Shown here: one piece after another, positions 50,567 through 60,985 of the stretch | Layout: each line of letters opens with the position of its first letter | How positions within the stretch are numbered: the first letter of the stretch is position 1 | NCBI GenBank assembly: GCA_001725945.1 | Contig: LRMT01000059.1 | Location: forward strand, 1-64,000 | DNA: 64,000 nt | Reading direction: 5' to 3' | Source of the DNA: Cupriavidus sp. UYMMa02A | Lineage (GTDB): Bacteria > Pseudomonadota > Gammaproteobacteria > Burkholderiales > Burkholderiaceae | Translations under genes and position numbers: made by a program | Notes under the pieces: generated by a model | Databases searched by the model: none | The model's input: only the letters and a program-made list of their open reading frames with translations | What the model was told of the DNA's origin: nothing

Positions 50567-50989
50567 TCAGCCTTCGACGATTTCCATCGTGTGCGTGATT
50601 TCCGCGGTCTTGGCGATCATGATCGACGCCGAGCAGTACTTCTCGTGCGACAGCTTGATGGCGCGCTCGACGGTGGCCGGGTTCAGGTTCTTGCCAGTCA
50701 CCACGAAATGGAAGTTGATGCGGGTGAAGACCTTCGGATCTTCGCCGGCGCGCTCGGCCTCCAGCTTCACGCTGCAGCCGGTCACTTCCTGGCGGCCGCG
50801 CTTGAGGATCAGGACCACGTCGTAGGCGGTGCAGCCGCCGGTACCCAGCAACACCATTTCCATCGGACGCGGCGCCAGGTTATGGCCGCCGCCTTCCGGG
50901 GCGCCGTCCATGGCGACGATATGACCGCTGCCGGTCTGGGCCACGAAGCTCATGCCCTCGGCACCCATCCATGTCACTTTGCATTCCAT
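50567..50989 (-). CDS. OsmC family peroxiredoxin-like protein
   Basis: This intact 140-residue OsmC/Ohr-fold protein carries the two reactive cysteines of the family in LLGTGGCTAYDVVLILKR and HEKYCSASIM. OsmC proteins reduce organic hydroperoxides. It is convergent with rnpB. No regulator is adjacent. Confidence 0.92.
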   Translation of the reverse strand: MECKVTWMGAEGMSFVAQTGSGHIVAMDGAPEGGGHNLAPRPMEMVLLGTGGCTAYDVVLILKRGRQEVTGCSVKLEAERAGEDPKVFTRINFHFVVTGKNLNPATVERAIKLSHEKYCSASIMIAKTAEITHTMEIVEG

Positions 50990-51253
50990 TTTGTTCGTTC
51001 CTGTCGTCTGAGTTGTGTGTCTTTGAGCGCAAGCGCGTGATCTCGAATCTTGCTTTTTTCAAGATACGACATCGTAAAGTTTGGTGGCCGGGCGCGATAA
51101 CCCTATGGAAACCGAGGGTTTCTTCTAATGTGTCAGTCTGTTGACATCATCTTTTAGGGATCAACCTACTGATTTTAAAGGAGAAGTTAAATTTTTTGGG
51201 TCGGCGGTTCGATTCCCATGATGTGAAATTACATTTCGCAGTGCAAATTAAGC

Positions 51254-51281
51254 TTGCATCAGGGATTACCCCATGTATAAT
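51254..51281 (+). promoter_or_regulatory. Sigma-70-type promoter of the candidate small RNA
   Basis: TTGCAT (51254-51259) and a perfect TATAAT (51276-51281) are spaced by 16 bp in an AT-rich context. The transcript would start near 51288. Confidence 0.65.
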
Positions 51282-51287
51282 TCCAAT

Positions 51288-51444
51288 CATTGAACGACGG
51301 CGCAGACAGCGCGCCAGAGTGCGAAAGCGAAGCCCCGGCAAAGCCCTCCGCACCGCCCGCAGAACACCGTCGATCTCCAAGTGTCTCCTCCACCCTCCTC
51401 CTTTGGTGGATTCAAACCCAAGCCAGACCGGCTTGGGTTTTTTT
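51288..51444 (+). ncRNA. Candidate small RNA with CCTCCT hairpin loop
   Basis: A promoter upstream and a strong terminator at the end define a transcript of about 157 nt with no credible ORF. Its 3' half contains a hairpin with a 6-bp stem (TCCACC 51389-51394, GGTGGA 51405-51410) and the loop CTCCTCCTTT. The loop is complementary to Shine-Dalgarno sequences. This design resembles trans-acting small RNAs with exposed CU-rich loops, such as the alphaproteobacterial cuckoo RNAs or neisserial NmsR RNAs. I cannot say it is homologous to any of them. Confidence 0.55.
51414..51444 (+). terminator. Terminator of the candidate small RNA
   Basis: AAACCCAAGCC / GGCTTGGGTTT, an 11-bp stem with an AGACC-type loop, is followed by TTTT. 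It lies 280 bp before rplM with no gene immediately upstream on this strand. Confidence 0.9.
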
Positions 51445-51533
51445 CATCTGTGCCAGGCGAGTGCCGCAGGAGCCATAAGTCGAGCCGCAAGCGCTCGGGT
51501 CGTGGCGATCTTGGCAAAATCCCTTGACTTTGC

Positions 51534-51563
51534 TTGTGTCCGGATCGCGACCGCCAGTATAAT
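51534..51563 (+). promoter_or_regulatory. Promoter of rplM-rpsI
   Basis: TTGTGT (51534-51539) and a perfect TATAAT (51558-51563) are spaced by 18 bp. The resulting 5' leader of about 150 nt contains pairing segments and could host ribosomal-protein autoregulation; that part is inference. TTGACT at 51524 is too far for a -35. Confidence 0.65.
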
Positions 51564-51723
51564 CTACGGTTTTTCCGCCATGCCCGCGGGAAAAGAATCA
51601 GGGAGAGCCTGCAAAAACAAGCAGGAAGGCCAGGTCCTCAGGATCGGCCGAAGAGACTTGCAGGGGCGAGTACAAGCCTTCGCGAGTCGGAATCGGGCAG
51701 TTCTCTAATAGTCAGGAAAAATC

Positions 51724-52152
51724 ATGAAGACCTTTTCCGCCAAGCCTCTTGAGGTAAAGCGCGACTGGTACGTGATTGACGCGACGGACAAAGTCCTCGG
51801 CCGTGTCGCCAGCGAAGTGGCACGCCGTTTGCGCGGCAAGCACAAGCCGGAATTCACTCCGCACGTCGACACGGGTGATTACATCATCATCGTCAATGCA
51901 GCCAAGCTGCGTGTCACGGGTACCAAGGAAACGGACAAGAAGTACTATCGCCATTCGGGTTACCCGGGCGGTATCTACGAAACGACGTTTGGCAAGATGC
52001 AGCAGCGCTTCCCGGGCCGTGCCCTGGAGAAGGCTGTCAAGGGCATGCTGCCGAAGGGTCCGCTGGGCTACGCGATGATCAAGAAGCTGAAGGTTTACGC
52101 CGAAGCCGAGCATCCGCACGAAGCGCAGCAGCCCAAGGCGCTGGAAATCTAA
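51724..52152 (+). CDS. rplM: 50S ribosomal protein L13
   Basis: This intact 142-residue L13 binds 23S rRNA early in large-subunit assembly. The [20 protein letters not shown]-terminus, [19 protein letters not shown] and YRHSGYPGG segments are characteristic. It is 12 bp before rpsI, in the conserved rplM-rpsI operon. Confidence 0.98.
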   Translation: MKTFSAKPLEVKRDWYVIDATDKVLGRVASEVARRLRGKHKPEFTPHVDTGDYIIIVNAAKLRVTGTKETDKKYYRHSGYPGGIYETTFGKMQQRFPGRALEKAVKGMLPKGPLGYAMIKKLKVYAEAEHPHEAQQPKALEI

Positions 52153-52164
52153 GGAGGCCAATCC

Positions 52165-52556
52165 ATGATCGGTAACTGGAATTACGGTACTGGCCGCCGC
52201 AAGAGCGCCGTGGCACGTGTCTTCATCAAGTCGGGCAAGGGCGACATCGTCGTCAATGGCAAGCCCATCAAGGAATACTTCGCTCGCGAAACTTCCCTGA
52301 TGATCGTGCGCCAGCCGCTGGAACTGACCGAGCACGCCGAAACGTTCGACATCAAGGTCAACGTTACCGGCGGCGGTGAAACCGGCCAGGCCGGTGCCGT
52401 GCGTCACGGTATCACCCGCGCCTGATCGACTACGATGCAACGCTGAAGTCGGCCCTGTCGAAGGCTGGCTACGTCACGCGTGATGCGCGTGAAGTCGAGC
52501 GTAAGAAGGTCGGTCTGCACAAGGCACGTCGCCGCAAGCAGTTCTCGAAGCGCTGA
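52165..52556 (+). CDS. rpsI: 30S ribosomal protein S9 (one frameshift)
   Basis: When repaired this is a 130-residue S9 whose C-terminal tail ([11 protein letters not shown]) reaches the P-site t[19 protein letters not shown] opens the protein and [14 protein letters not shown] follows the core. The frame slips near 52424, where one added G restores [21 protein letters not shown]9 is normally required for growth, so the break is a sequence error. A strong terminator follows. Confidence 0.97.
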
Positions 52557-52597
52557 TGTGTTTTCGCCGGTCCGGCTCAGCCGGATCGCGCGAAGCC

Positions 52598-52631
52598 AAA
52601 AAACCGCACGCTGGTCGTGCGGTTTTTTTTG
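52598..52631 (+). terminator. Rho-independent terminator after rpsI
   Basis: AAAAAACCGCACG / CGTGCGGTTTTTTTT forms a strong stem about 40 bp past the rpsI stop. Confidence 0.92.
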
Positions 52632-52903
52632 TGTGCGGTTTCGTCTCTCGTCGGACGGGCGGCCAGTACCGCGAGGTCCCGCCACATGCTAAAAAAGGCA
52701 CAATTTCATCTCCCTACCTTTGCAGGGGTAATGGCTGAGCGCAGATAAAATCACGGCCGGGCTGCCGGAGCATCACTACTGCGGGCGGGCGGGGTTGGAA
52801 AAACCTGTCGCGTGATGCCTTGCCGAGCCGCTCGCTGCTTCAGACCCGGCCGCGTTCCGGCGTGCGGCCTACGGACACAAAGAATCCAGTCAAGGAGTGA
52901 GGG
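52632..52903. other. Intergenic region before the bactofilin gene
   Basis: With the terminator before it, about 350 bp lie between rpsI and the bactofilin gene. I see no ORF or RNA gene. A TAAAAT-like hexamer in ATAAAATC near 52746 may be a -10. A GGAGTGAGG ribosome site sits just before 52904. Confidence 0.4.
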
Positions 52904-53362
52904 ATGTTGTTTTCCAAGAAGAAGGGGCTCTCCATCGATACGCTGATCGGCGAAGGCACGGCCATCGACGGCGATCTCGTGTTCTCGGGCGCTGCGGCTG
53001 GATGGCAAGGTGCGCGGCAAGTATTCGCGCCGCAGGCGAAAGCCGAGCATGCTGGTCATCAGCGAAAAGGGCATGGTGGAAGGCGAGATCGCGTCGGGCA
53101 CCTGATCCTGAACGGGACGGTGAAGGGGCCGGTCCACGCGGGCGAACTGCTCGAACTCCAGCCGCACGCGCGCGTACTGGGAGAGGTGCGCTACGCTGCG
53201 CTCGAGATGCACCAGGGGGCGCTGGTCGAAGGCCGGCTGGTGCCGCTGGGCCAGGAAGAGATCAAGGCGCTGCCCAATCCGTCACCCGCGCACCATGACG
53301 TCGAGGACGCCGTTGATGTGCCGCTGCCAGGCGACGGCGCCGGGGCCGGCAAAGCGGCGTAA
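52904..53362 (+). CDS. Bactofilin (three lost bases)
   Basis: When repaired this is a 153-residue polymer-forming bactofilin, a small beta-helical cytoskeletal protein that acts in cell shape or envelope processes. A short unstructured N-terminus (MLFSKKKGLSIDTLIGEGT) precedes beta-helix repeats such as VISEKGMVEGEI and HLILNGTVKGPVHAGELLEL. Two bases are missing near 52991 and one near 53096; between them residues about 30-65 are out of frame although no stop appears, so the raw translation is misleading there. Confidence 0.88.
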   Translation: MLFSKKKGLSIDTLIGEGTAIDGDLVFSGAAAGWQGARQVFAPQAKAEHAGHQRKGHGGRRDRVGHLILNGTVKGPVHAGELLELQPHARVLGEVRYAALEMHQGALVEGRLVPLGQEEIKALPNPSPAHHDVEDAVDVPLPGDGAGAGKAA

Positions 53363-53464
53363 GTGCCACGCGTAATACTTGCCAGAAGCCCTTGAAAACC
53401 AAGGGTTTCGGCACGATTTCCCAGTAGCGCTTAGAATACAGGCGTATCTAAATAGGAGAACCCC

Positions 53465-53833
53465 ATGAACGCAGTCGCAGAGGCACCCGCTACCGAGGAC
53501 GTGCCGGCACCGTTCGTCTTTACCGACAGCGCAGCCGACAAGGTCAAGCAGCTGATCGAGGAAGAGGGCAATGCCGAGCTGAAGCTGCGCGTGTTCGTGC
53601 AGGGCGGCGGCTGCTCAGGCTTCCAGTATGGCTTCACGTTCGACGAGGAAGTCAACGAAGACGACACCACGATGGTCAAGAACGGCGTCACCCTGCTGAT
53701 CGACTCGATGAGCTACCAGTATCTGGTCGGCGCCGAGATCGACTACAAGGAAGACATCAACGGCGCACAGTTCGTGATCAAGAATCCGAACGCGAGCACC
53801 ACCTGCGGGTGTGGGTCGTCGTTCTCGGTCTGA
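53465..53833 (+). CDS. erpA: Iron-sulfur cluster insertion protein ErpA
   Basis: This intact 122-residue A-type carrier inserts Fe-S clusters into apo-proteins. The three conserved cysteines are in [11 protein letters not shown] (first) and CGCGSSF near the C-terminus. The first 15 residues are variable. An AGGAGAA site precedes the start. It is 102 bp after the bactofilin gene. Confidence 0.96.
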   Translation: MNAVAEAPATEDVPAPFVFTDSAADKVKQLIEEEGNAELKLRVFVQGGGCSGFQYGFTFDEEVNEDDTTMVKNGVTLLIDSMSYQYLVGAEIDYKEDINGAQFVIKNPNASTTCGCGSSFSV

Positions 53834-53852
53834 GGCGAGATTTGCCGCCAGG

Positions 53853-53882
53853 AAAGCGCACCTCCGGGTGCGCTTTTTTTAT
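53853..53882 (+). terminator. Terminator after erpA
   Basis: AAAGCGCACC / GGGTGCGCTTTTTTT forms a strong stem about 20 bp past the erpA stop. It overlaps the last codon of the convergent dioxygenase gene. Confidence 0.9.
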
Positions 53883-54678
53883 TCCGGCATCGCCCGCCAC
53901 ACCACCGGAAACCAGTCCTCCCGCATCCGCTCGCCGGTCTGTTGCCCGATCCCGGGGAACGGCGGCGAGGTACGGCCGGGCCGCTCCAAAACCGCACATC
54001 GTCTCCAAGAAAGCGCGCCGAGAACGCGCGCCGCCGGCCGGTGCCGGTGTTGCCGGCAGCCCCATGAACGGTGTGGAAGTCAAATACCACCGCATCTCCG
54101 GGCTCCAGCTCCGGCTGCAGGATGATGTGGCTGCCGTCTTCGACATCAGGCATTTCCATGAAGGCATCGTCGCCGCCATAGAAATTCTCATTGCTGGCCC
54201 AACGCTTGGGCCGTACCAGCCGCGGCCAGCGGTGCGAGCCCGCGACCACGCGCAAGGTGTTGGCCTGTGTCACGGGATCCAGCGGAATCCAGTAGCTCGC
54301 AGTTTGCAGCCCATCCACGCAGTAGTAGGGCAGGTCCTGATGCCATGGCGTCGCCTTGGCCGTGCCAGGTTCCTTGACGAGGATGTGCTCGTGAAACACC
54401 TGCACCGCCTGCGACTGCATGATTCGCCCGGCAATGGCGGCGGCCGGCGAATGCCGGATGAAAGCATTGAACGGTTTGATACGCTGCCAATTGCAGTAAT
54501 CCTCGAAGAAGCGCCCCCGCTCGCCGTTGCGCACGTTTTCGATCGCGAACGGCCCGGGCTGCGCCAGGTTCTGTTCGAAGCCGTCGCGCAGGCGCTCGAC
54601 CCAGTCGGTGAAGGCGCCGCGCAGCACGAGCACGCCGTCGCGCTGGTAGGTGCTGACCTGTTCTGCGGTGATTTCCAT
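53879..54678 (-). CDS. Phytanoyl-CoA dioxygenase family protein (one frameshift)
   Basis: When repaired this is a 266-residue Fe(II)/2-oxoglutarate oxygenase. The iron-binding H-x-D is in TPWHQDLPYYC (about residues 117-119) and the distal His in FHTVHGAAGN, with a 2-oxoglutarate-binding Arg nearby in RRAFSARF. The frame slips near 53986, where one added T restores RFLERPGRTSPPFPG and an end at AMPE. The substrate is unknown. It diverges from a LysR gene across a 9-bp palindrome. Confidence 0.87.
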
Positions 54679-54741
54679 GGCAAGGCTCCGATGCGGGGAC
54701 GAGCCCAGTATCGGCAACCTTGGTCGATAGGAAAAGCATAT

Positions 54742-54767
54742 ATTTCCTATGCTGTAGTATAGGAAAT
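54742..54767. promoter_or_regulatory. LysR operator between dioxygenase and LysR genes
   Basis: ATTTCCTAT (54742-54750) and ATAGGAAAT (54759-54767) form a perfect 9-bp inverted repeat with an 8-bp spacer that ends one base before the LysR start. A further half site, ATAGGAAAA, is at 54727-54735. This is a likely binding region for the LysR protein. Confidence 0.7.
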
Positions 54768-54768
54768 C

Positions 54769-55674
54769 ATGATTCCCTTCTCGTTTCGCCAACTGGAGTA
54801 CTTCGTCGCGGCTGCCGAGCACGGCAGCATCAGCGCGGCTGCGCGGGCGCGCCATGTTTCCCAGCCATCGGTGTCGACGGCGATCGCGCAACTGGAGGAC
54901 ACGCTGGGCGAGGCGCTGTTCCGTCGGCAGGTGAGCCGTGGCCTGGCGCTCACGCCCGCCGGACAGCGACTGCTGAGCCGGGCGCGCGATATCCTGGCGC
55001 TGGCGGCGGGGATTGCCCTCGATGAAGCGGGGCAGCAGGGGCTCAGCGGCCGGCTGTCGCTGACGTGCTTCCAGGACCTGGGCCCGTACTTCGTGCCGCG
55101 CCTGCTGGCAGGTTTTCGCGAGCGCCACCCCGGGGTTTCCGTGACGCTGTTCGAGGCGGACCTGGCCAGCGTTCACCGTGCACTGCTGGCCGGCAAGGCC
55201 GAACTTGCGCTCACTTACGACCTGGGCTTCGACCAGCGCGTCGACCGATGGGTACTGGCAAGCCTGCCGCCCTATGCGCTGCTGCCGGCGGGCCACCCGC
55301 GCGCGAACCAGCACGACATCAGTCTCGCGGAGCTGGCCGGTGAGCGCCTGATCCTCGAGGACATCCCGCAGACACGTGAGTACTTCCTGTCGCTCTTTTG
55401 GGCCCACGGACTGCATTCGACGCTGCACCAGTACACGCAGACGTTCGAGATGCAGCGCGGGCTGGTGGCGCATGGCTACGGCGTGGCGCTATCGTGCACG
55501 CGTCCTGCCGGGGACCATAGCTATGATGGCCTGCCCATCGCGTGCCTGCCGTTGCGCGAGTCGGTGACCGCGCAACGGGTCGTGCTGGCGCGCGCGCAGG
55601 CGGCGCGCGCGTCGCCGCTCGCACAGGCATTCATCGACTGGGTAGTGGAAAGCGGGCATGCGGTGCCGGCCTGA
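54769..55674 (+). CDS. LysR family transcriptional regulator
   Basis: This intact 301-residue LysR protein has an N-terminal winged helix (residues 1-62, FRQLEYFVAAAEHGSISAAA) and an effector-binding domain (about 90-295). It is divergent from the phytanoyl-CoA-dioxygenase-like gene and probably controls it. The ATG at 54769 sits against the palindromic operator, implying autoregulation. Confidence 0.92.
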   Translation: MIPFSFRQLEYFVAAAEHGSISAAARARHVSQPSVSTAIAQLEDTLGEALFRRQVSRGLALTPAGQRLLSRARDILALAAGIALDEAGQQGLSGRLSLTCFQDLGPYFVPRLLAGFRERHPGVSVTLFEADLASVHRALLAGKAELALTYDLGFDQRVDRWVLASLPPYALLPAGHPRANQHDISLAELAGERLILEDIPQTREYFLSLFWAHGLHSTLHQYTQTFEMQRGLVAHGYGVALSCTRPAGDHSYDGLPIACLPLRESVTAQRVVLARAQAARASPLAQAFIDWVVESGHAVPA

Positions 55675-55695
55675 GCCTGGCCGGCGCACGGCGGA

Positions 55696-56821
55696 TCAGC
55701 GAGGATAGATCGCGCCGAGGACGCGCGGGCCGGCTGCACCGGTTACGGTGGCGACGTTGCCCGGCAAGCGGAGCAGGCACTGGCGCGCCAGCCACGCGAA
55801 GGCGATGGCTTCCACCTGCGAGACCGGCACCCCGAAGTCTTCCGTCGTTTGCACGGCCACTCCCGGCAGCGCTTGTGCCAGGCGCCGCATGATGTAGCCA
55901 TTGCGCGCGCCGCCGCCGCAGACGATCAGGCGCCGTGCCTGCGCCGCATGCGCGCGGACATCGCGCGCAATGGCTTCGGCCGTGAGCGCGGCCAGCGTCG
56001 CCTGCACGTCGGCCGGCGACGGTGCGGGTCCGCCCCGAGTCGCAAGACGCGCTTCCAGCCAGGCGGGATGGAACAGGTCGCGGCCTGTGCTTTTGGGCGG
56101 CGCCGCATTGAAGTATGGATCAGCGAGGCATTGGGCCAGCAGGGCTTCGTCCACGTGTCCGCTCGCGGCCCATGCGCCGTCGTCGTCGAACGCATGCCGA
56201 GCTGTTCGCCGATCCAGTAGTCGAGCAGCGCATTGCCGGGTCCGCAGTCGAAGCCGATCACGGCGCCGCCGTTGCCGGGCAGCACGCTGATGTTGGAGAT
56301 ACCGCCGATATTGCAGACCACGCGCGCCTCGGCGCCGTCGCCGAACAGTGCCTGGTGCAGCGCCGGAACCAGCGGCGCACCCTGGCGCCCGCGGCCACGT
56401 CGCGGCTGCGGAAGTCCGCGACTACGTCGATGCCCGTCAGCTCCGCGAGCAAGGCGGGATGCTGGCTCTGCCGCGTGTAGCCGGTCTCATCGTACAGGCC
56501 CGGCCGATGGCGGATGGTCTGGCCATGCGCGCCGATGGCGGCAATGTCGTCCGGCCTCAGCCCGGTCTGCCCGAGCAGCGCAGTCACGCAGCCCGCATAG
56601 ACGCGCGCGAGCCCGTTGGCCGCCAGCGCCTCGCGATGGATTTCGTTGTCGCCGGGTTGCTGCAACTGGCCGAAGTCCGCGCGCAGCGCGTCGGGAAAGG
56701 GCTCGTGCGCGGCGGCCAGCACGGCGGGGCGCTCGCCGCTGAAGTCGACCAGCACGGCATCCGCGCCGTCCATGCTGGTGCCGGACATGATGCCGATATA
56801 GCGGTCGCCGTGCGCGCGCAT
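55696..56821 (-). CDS. anmK: Anhydro-N-acetylmuramic acid kinase (two frameshifts)
   Basis: When repaired this is a 375-residue sugar kinase that opens and phosphorylates 1,6-anhydro-MurNAc in cell-wall recycling. The phosphate-binding loop [17 protein letters not shown] is near the N-terminus. [24 protein letters not shown] and the [13 protein letters not shown] segment identify AnmK. The frame slips near 56393 and 56190. It is 23 bp after the M23 peptidase gene's stop on the same strand and functionally matches it. Confidence 0.94.
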
Positions 56822-56844
56822 GGAGTCTCCGGGCGGAGCGGCCG

Positions 56845-58238
56845 TCAGTTGGCCGCGGTCAGGACGTTATAGGTGCGCAGCGCGTTGATGCGGCTGAGCA
56901 TGGTGCTGGTATAGCCGAGGAATTCCTGGCGCGCCTTGCCGGTCAGCACCGGCGCTTCCATCAGCGCGATGCTCAGCGGGTTCTGCGGCACGTCGTTGAA
57001 GCGGAACTCGTAGTGCAGGTGCGGCCCGGTGGCCCAGCCGGTCTGGCCGACATAGCCGATCAGCTGGCCCTGCGCCACCCGCTGGCCCTGCTGTATGCCG
57101 GCAAAACCGGACAGGTGCGCGTAGTAGGTCGAGTAGCCGTTCGCGTGCTTCACGATGATGATGTTGCCGTAGCCGTTTTGCTGCCCGACAAAGTCGATCG
57201 TGCCTTCGCCGGTGGCCAGCACCTTGGTGCCGGTCGGCGCGGCGAAGTCCACGCCCTTGTGCTGGGCCCACGCGTGGTGCAGCGGATGCTCGCGGCCGCC
57301 GAAGCCCGATGACACGCGCGAGAATTCGACCGGCGAGCGCAGGAACGGACGCTTCATGCTGCGGCCGTCGAACGTGTAGTACGCGCCGTTGCTCTCGCCC
57401 TCCGGCGCAAACCACAGGGCCTGGTGCAGCTGGTTGCGGTTGATCAGCTCGATCGCGACCACGCGGCCGTTGCGGATGAACGCGCCGTCCTGGAAGCCCG
57501 CTTCATAGATGATGCGGAAGCGGTCGCCGCTGGCGATGTCATGCTGGAAGTCGATCACGCCCGAGAAGATCGACAGCATCTGCTGCACGACGTCATCGGG
57601 CACATGGGCCGCGTCCATGGCCTTGAAGAAGCCGCCCGACGAGATCGAGCCGGACGCCATTTCATAGCGCAGGTCGTTGTTGACATTCTGCACGCGTGCC
57701 TTGTACGTGGTCGTACCGTCCGCCTTCGCGGGCTCGACGCGCTCGATCACGAGTTCGCGCGAGATCGCGGCGTCGCCGCCCAGGTTCGCCTGCAGCGACA
57801 CGAGCATATTGCTGTCGTCGATTTGCGCCTGCACGGTCTGGCCGGGATTGAGGTTGAACAGGCCGCGCGCGGTCGGGTTCTGAGGATGAACGCCTGCGCG
57901 TCAGGATCGTCCACGCCGAGGCGGCGCAGCAGCGAGGAAATCGTGTCGCCGCGCTGCATGCGCTCCTGGCGCACATAGACGGCGTCCGTGTCGATATCGG
58001 TAAGCTGTTCGAGCTGGTCGCGCACATCGGGCATGCGCAGCGGCTCGTTCACGCGCGGCGCGCGTGGGTCGTCGAAGGCACTGCGGGGCGCCACGCCCAT
58101 GGCGGCGGCCATGCCGAGCGTGAACATCGCGCCCACGGAAGCCGTGAGCTGCTTGCGCCGTCGCGCGTGCTGGGGGTTGGTCGGGTCGACGAGAACCACC
58201 AGTTCACGCGCGAAAACTTCGCGGAGTCTGGACCACAT
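56845..58238 (-). CDS. M23 family metallopeptidase (one frameshift)
   Basis: When repaired this is a 464-residue zinc endopeptidase acting on peptidoglycan cross-links. An N-terminal anchor helix lies at about residues 34-52 ([15 protein letters not shown]). An OapA/LysM-like module ([16 protein letters not shown]) is next, and the C-terminal M23 domain holds the zinc ligands in [11 protein letters not shown] and HLHYEF. I start at ATG 58238 (MWSRLREVF), as upstream codons are not family-like. The frame slips near 57882. No LytM-inactivating change is seen, so it should be an active enzyme. Confidence 0.9.
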
Positions 58239-58491
58239 CACGTAAAATTCAACCTTGGTCTGGGCACCGCTGCCGCAACGATATCTGTCGTCTGCCTTCC
58301 TCCCCCGAGGTGCGGCGCGGGCTTGTTCATCGTTATTTGCTGCCATTGGCCCTTGAACGTGGGCACTAAAATGGCGGGTGGCGCGCGGACTTGGAGCCGC
58401 GATGCGCCGGAAAGCGCGGATTATACCAAGAATCGGCCCGGGGCCGAGTGGCGAATCCGCCAAATTTTCATGTATTTCAAAGACTTACGTC

Positions 58492-59731
<1,240 letters not shown>

Positions 59732-59739
59732 GGCGGGCG

Positions 59740-60210
59740 ATGATCGCACTGATCCAGCGTGTAGCGCAGGCCAGCGTGACCGTCGGCGGGCGCACCACGG
59801 GCGAGATCGGCGCCGGCTTGCTGGCACTGGTCTGCGCCGAGCGCGGCGATACCGAGGCGCAGGCCGACCGCCTGCTCGCCAAGATGTTGTCCTACCGCGT
59901 GTTTTCCGACGCGGACGGCAAGATGAACCTGCCGGTGCAGAACATGGACGGCAACGGCGGCCCGGGCGGGCTGCTGGTGGTGTCGCAGTTCACGCTGGCG
60001 GCGGATACCAACAGCGGCACCCGGCCGAGCTTCACGCCGGCCGCATCGCCCGAGGACGGGCGCCGCTTGTACGAGTATTTCGTCGAGCGGGCGCGCGCCT
60101 CGCACCCGGATGTGCAGACCGGCGAGTTCGGGGCGATGATGCAGGTCAGCCTGACCAACGACGGACCGGTGACGTTCTGGCTGCGTGTGCCGCCCCCGGC
60201 AAGCGCCTGA
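59740..60210 (+). CDS. dtd: D-aminoacyl-tRNA deacylase
   Basis: This intact 156-residue DTD enzyme hydrolyses D-amino acids wrongly charged to tRNA. The active-site SQFTLAAD and NDGPVTF motifs are present, and [13 protein letters not shown] opens the protein. It lies 8 bp after tyrS, which fits its role as TyrRS commonly mischarges D-Tyr. Confidence 0.96.
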   Translation: MIALIQRVAQASVTVGGRTTGEIGAGLLALVCAERGDTEAQADRLLAKMLSYRVFSDADGKMNLPVQNMDGNGGPGGLLVVSQFTLAADTNSGTRPSFTPAASPEDGRRLYEYFVERARASHPDVQTGEFGAMMQVSLTNDGPVTFWLRVPPPASA

Positions 60211-60286
60211 ATGGACGCAATGCAGGACCGACAGCGAGAAACCACGATGGCCGCGCCGGCGCGGCATCGACAGACAGGAGAGACAA

Positions 60287-60932
60287 ATGAAAATCTGGAG
60301 CAAGTCCTTCGCCGACAATGCGCCGATTCCCGGTGAGTTCGCCTTCTGCGTGCCTGACGCCGCCGCCCATGTGGCGCTGTCGAGCAACCGCAATCCCGAC
60401 CTGCATTGGGACGACGCGCCGCCCCAGACGCGGTCCTTCGTCCTGATCTGCCATGACCGCGATGTCCCGAGCAAGGGCGATGACGTCAACCAGGAAGGCC
60501 GCGAAGTGCCGGCATCGCTGCCGCGCGTGGACTTTTACCACTGGGTGCTGGCCGACATTCCGCCTGGCCTGACCACGATTGCCGCCGGCTCGCACAGCGA
60601 CGGCGTGATCGCGCGCGGCAAGCCAGGCCCCGAAGCGGCCGGCGGCACGGCCACAGCGGGCGGCCTGCGCCACGGCATCAACGACTATACCGGCTGGTTT
60701 GCCAACGACGCGGACATGAAGGGCGACTACTACGGCTACGACGGCCCGTGCCCGCCGTGGAACGACACCTTGCTGCATCACTACGTGTTCACGATCTACG
60801 CGCTGGACATCGACCGGGTGCCGCTCGAGGGCCAGTTCACGGCGCCCAGGTGCTGGAAGCCATCCGCGGCCATGTGCTTGCGCAGGCCAGCCTGACCGGC
60901 ACCTACACGCTCAATCCGAGGTCGCGGGCTGA
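60287..60932 (+). CDS. YbhB/YbcL family Raf-kinase-inhibitor-like protein (two frameshifts)
   Basis: When repaired this is a 215-residue PEBP-fold protein. SSNRNPDLHWDDAP and FYHWVLADIP segments are characteristic of the bacterial YbhB/YbcL group. The ligand is unknown. The frame slips near 60850 (TGAQVLEAIRGHVLAQ restored) and near 60919, after which the protein ends NPEVAG at 60932. ATG 60287 follows CAGGAGAGAC. Confidence 0.88.
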
Positions 60933-60985
60933 AGCCGCGTGCCCGCGCGCGCGTCGGCAAGGGCAATGAAATACAAGGAAAGGGC

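Larger units (their letters stand above)
50990..51723. other. Long non-coding region between osmC and rplM
   Basis: A 734-bp stretch without a convincing gene. 50990-51287 is unusually AT-rich for this genome and holds TGTCA-N6-TGACA (51131-51146). 51254-51444 holds a promoter, a predicted small RNA and a terminator, described separately. 51445-51723 is the rplM promoter and leader. A 170-codon open frame across the middle (from 51196) lacks codon bias and family features. Confidence 0.6.

Noticed and set aside
51190..51230. A tRNA suggested by GGTTCGATTCC
   Set aside because: Only a T-loop-like stretch is present; no acceptor, D or anticodon arms can be formed around it.
51196..51708. A 170-codon open frame upstream of rplM
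   Set aside because: It starts at TTG in AT-rich DNA, crosses a strong terminator and a promoter, and has no codon bias or known family.
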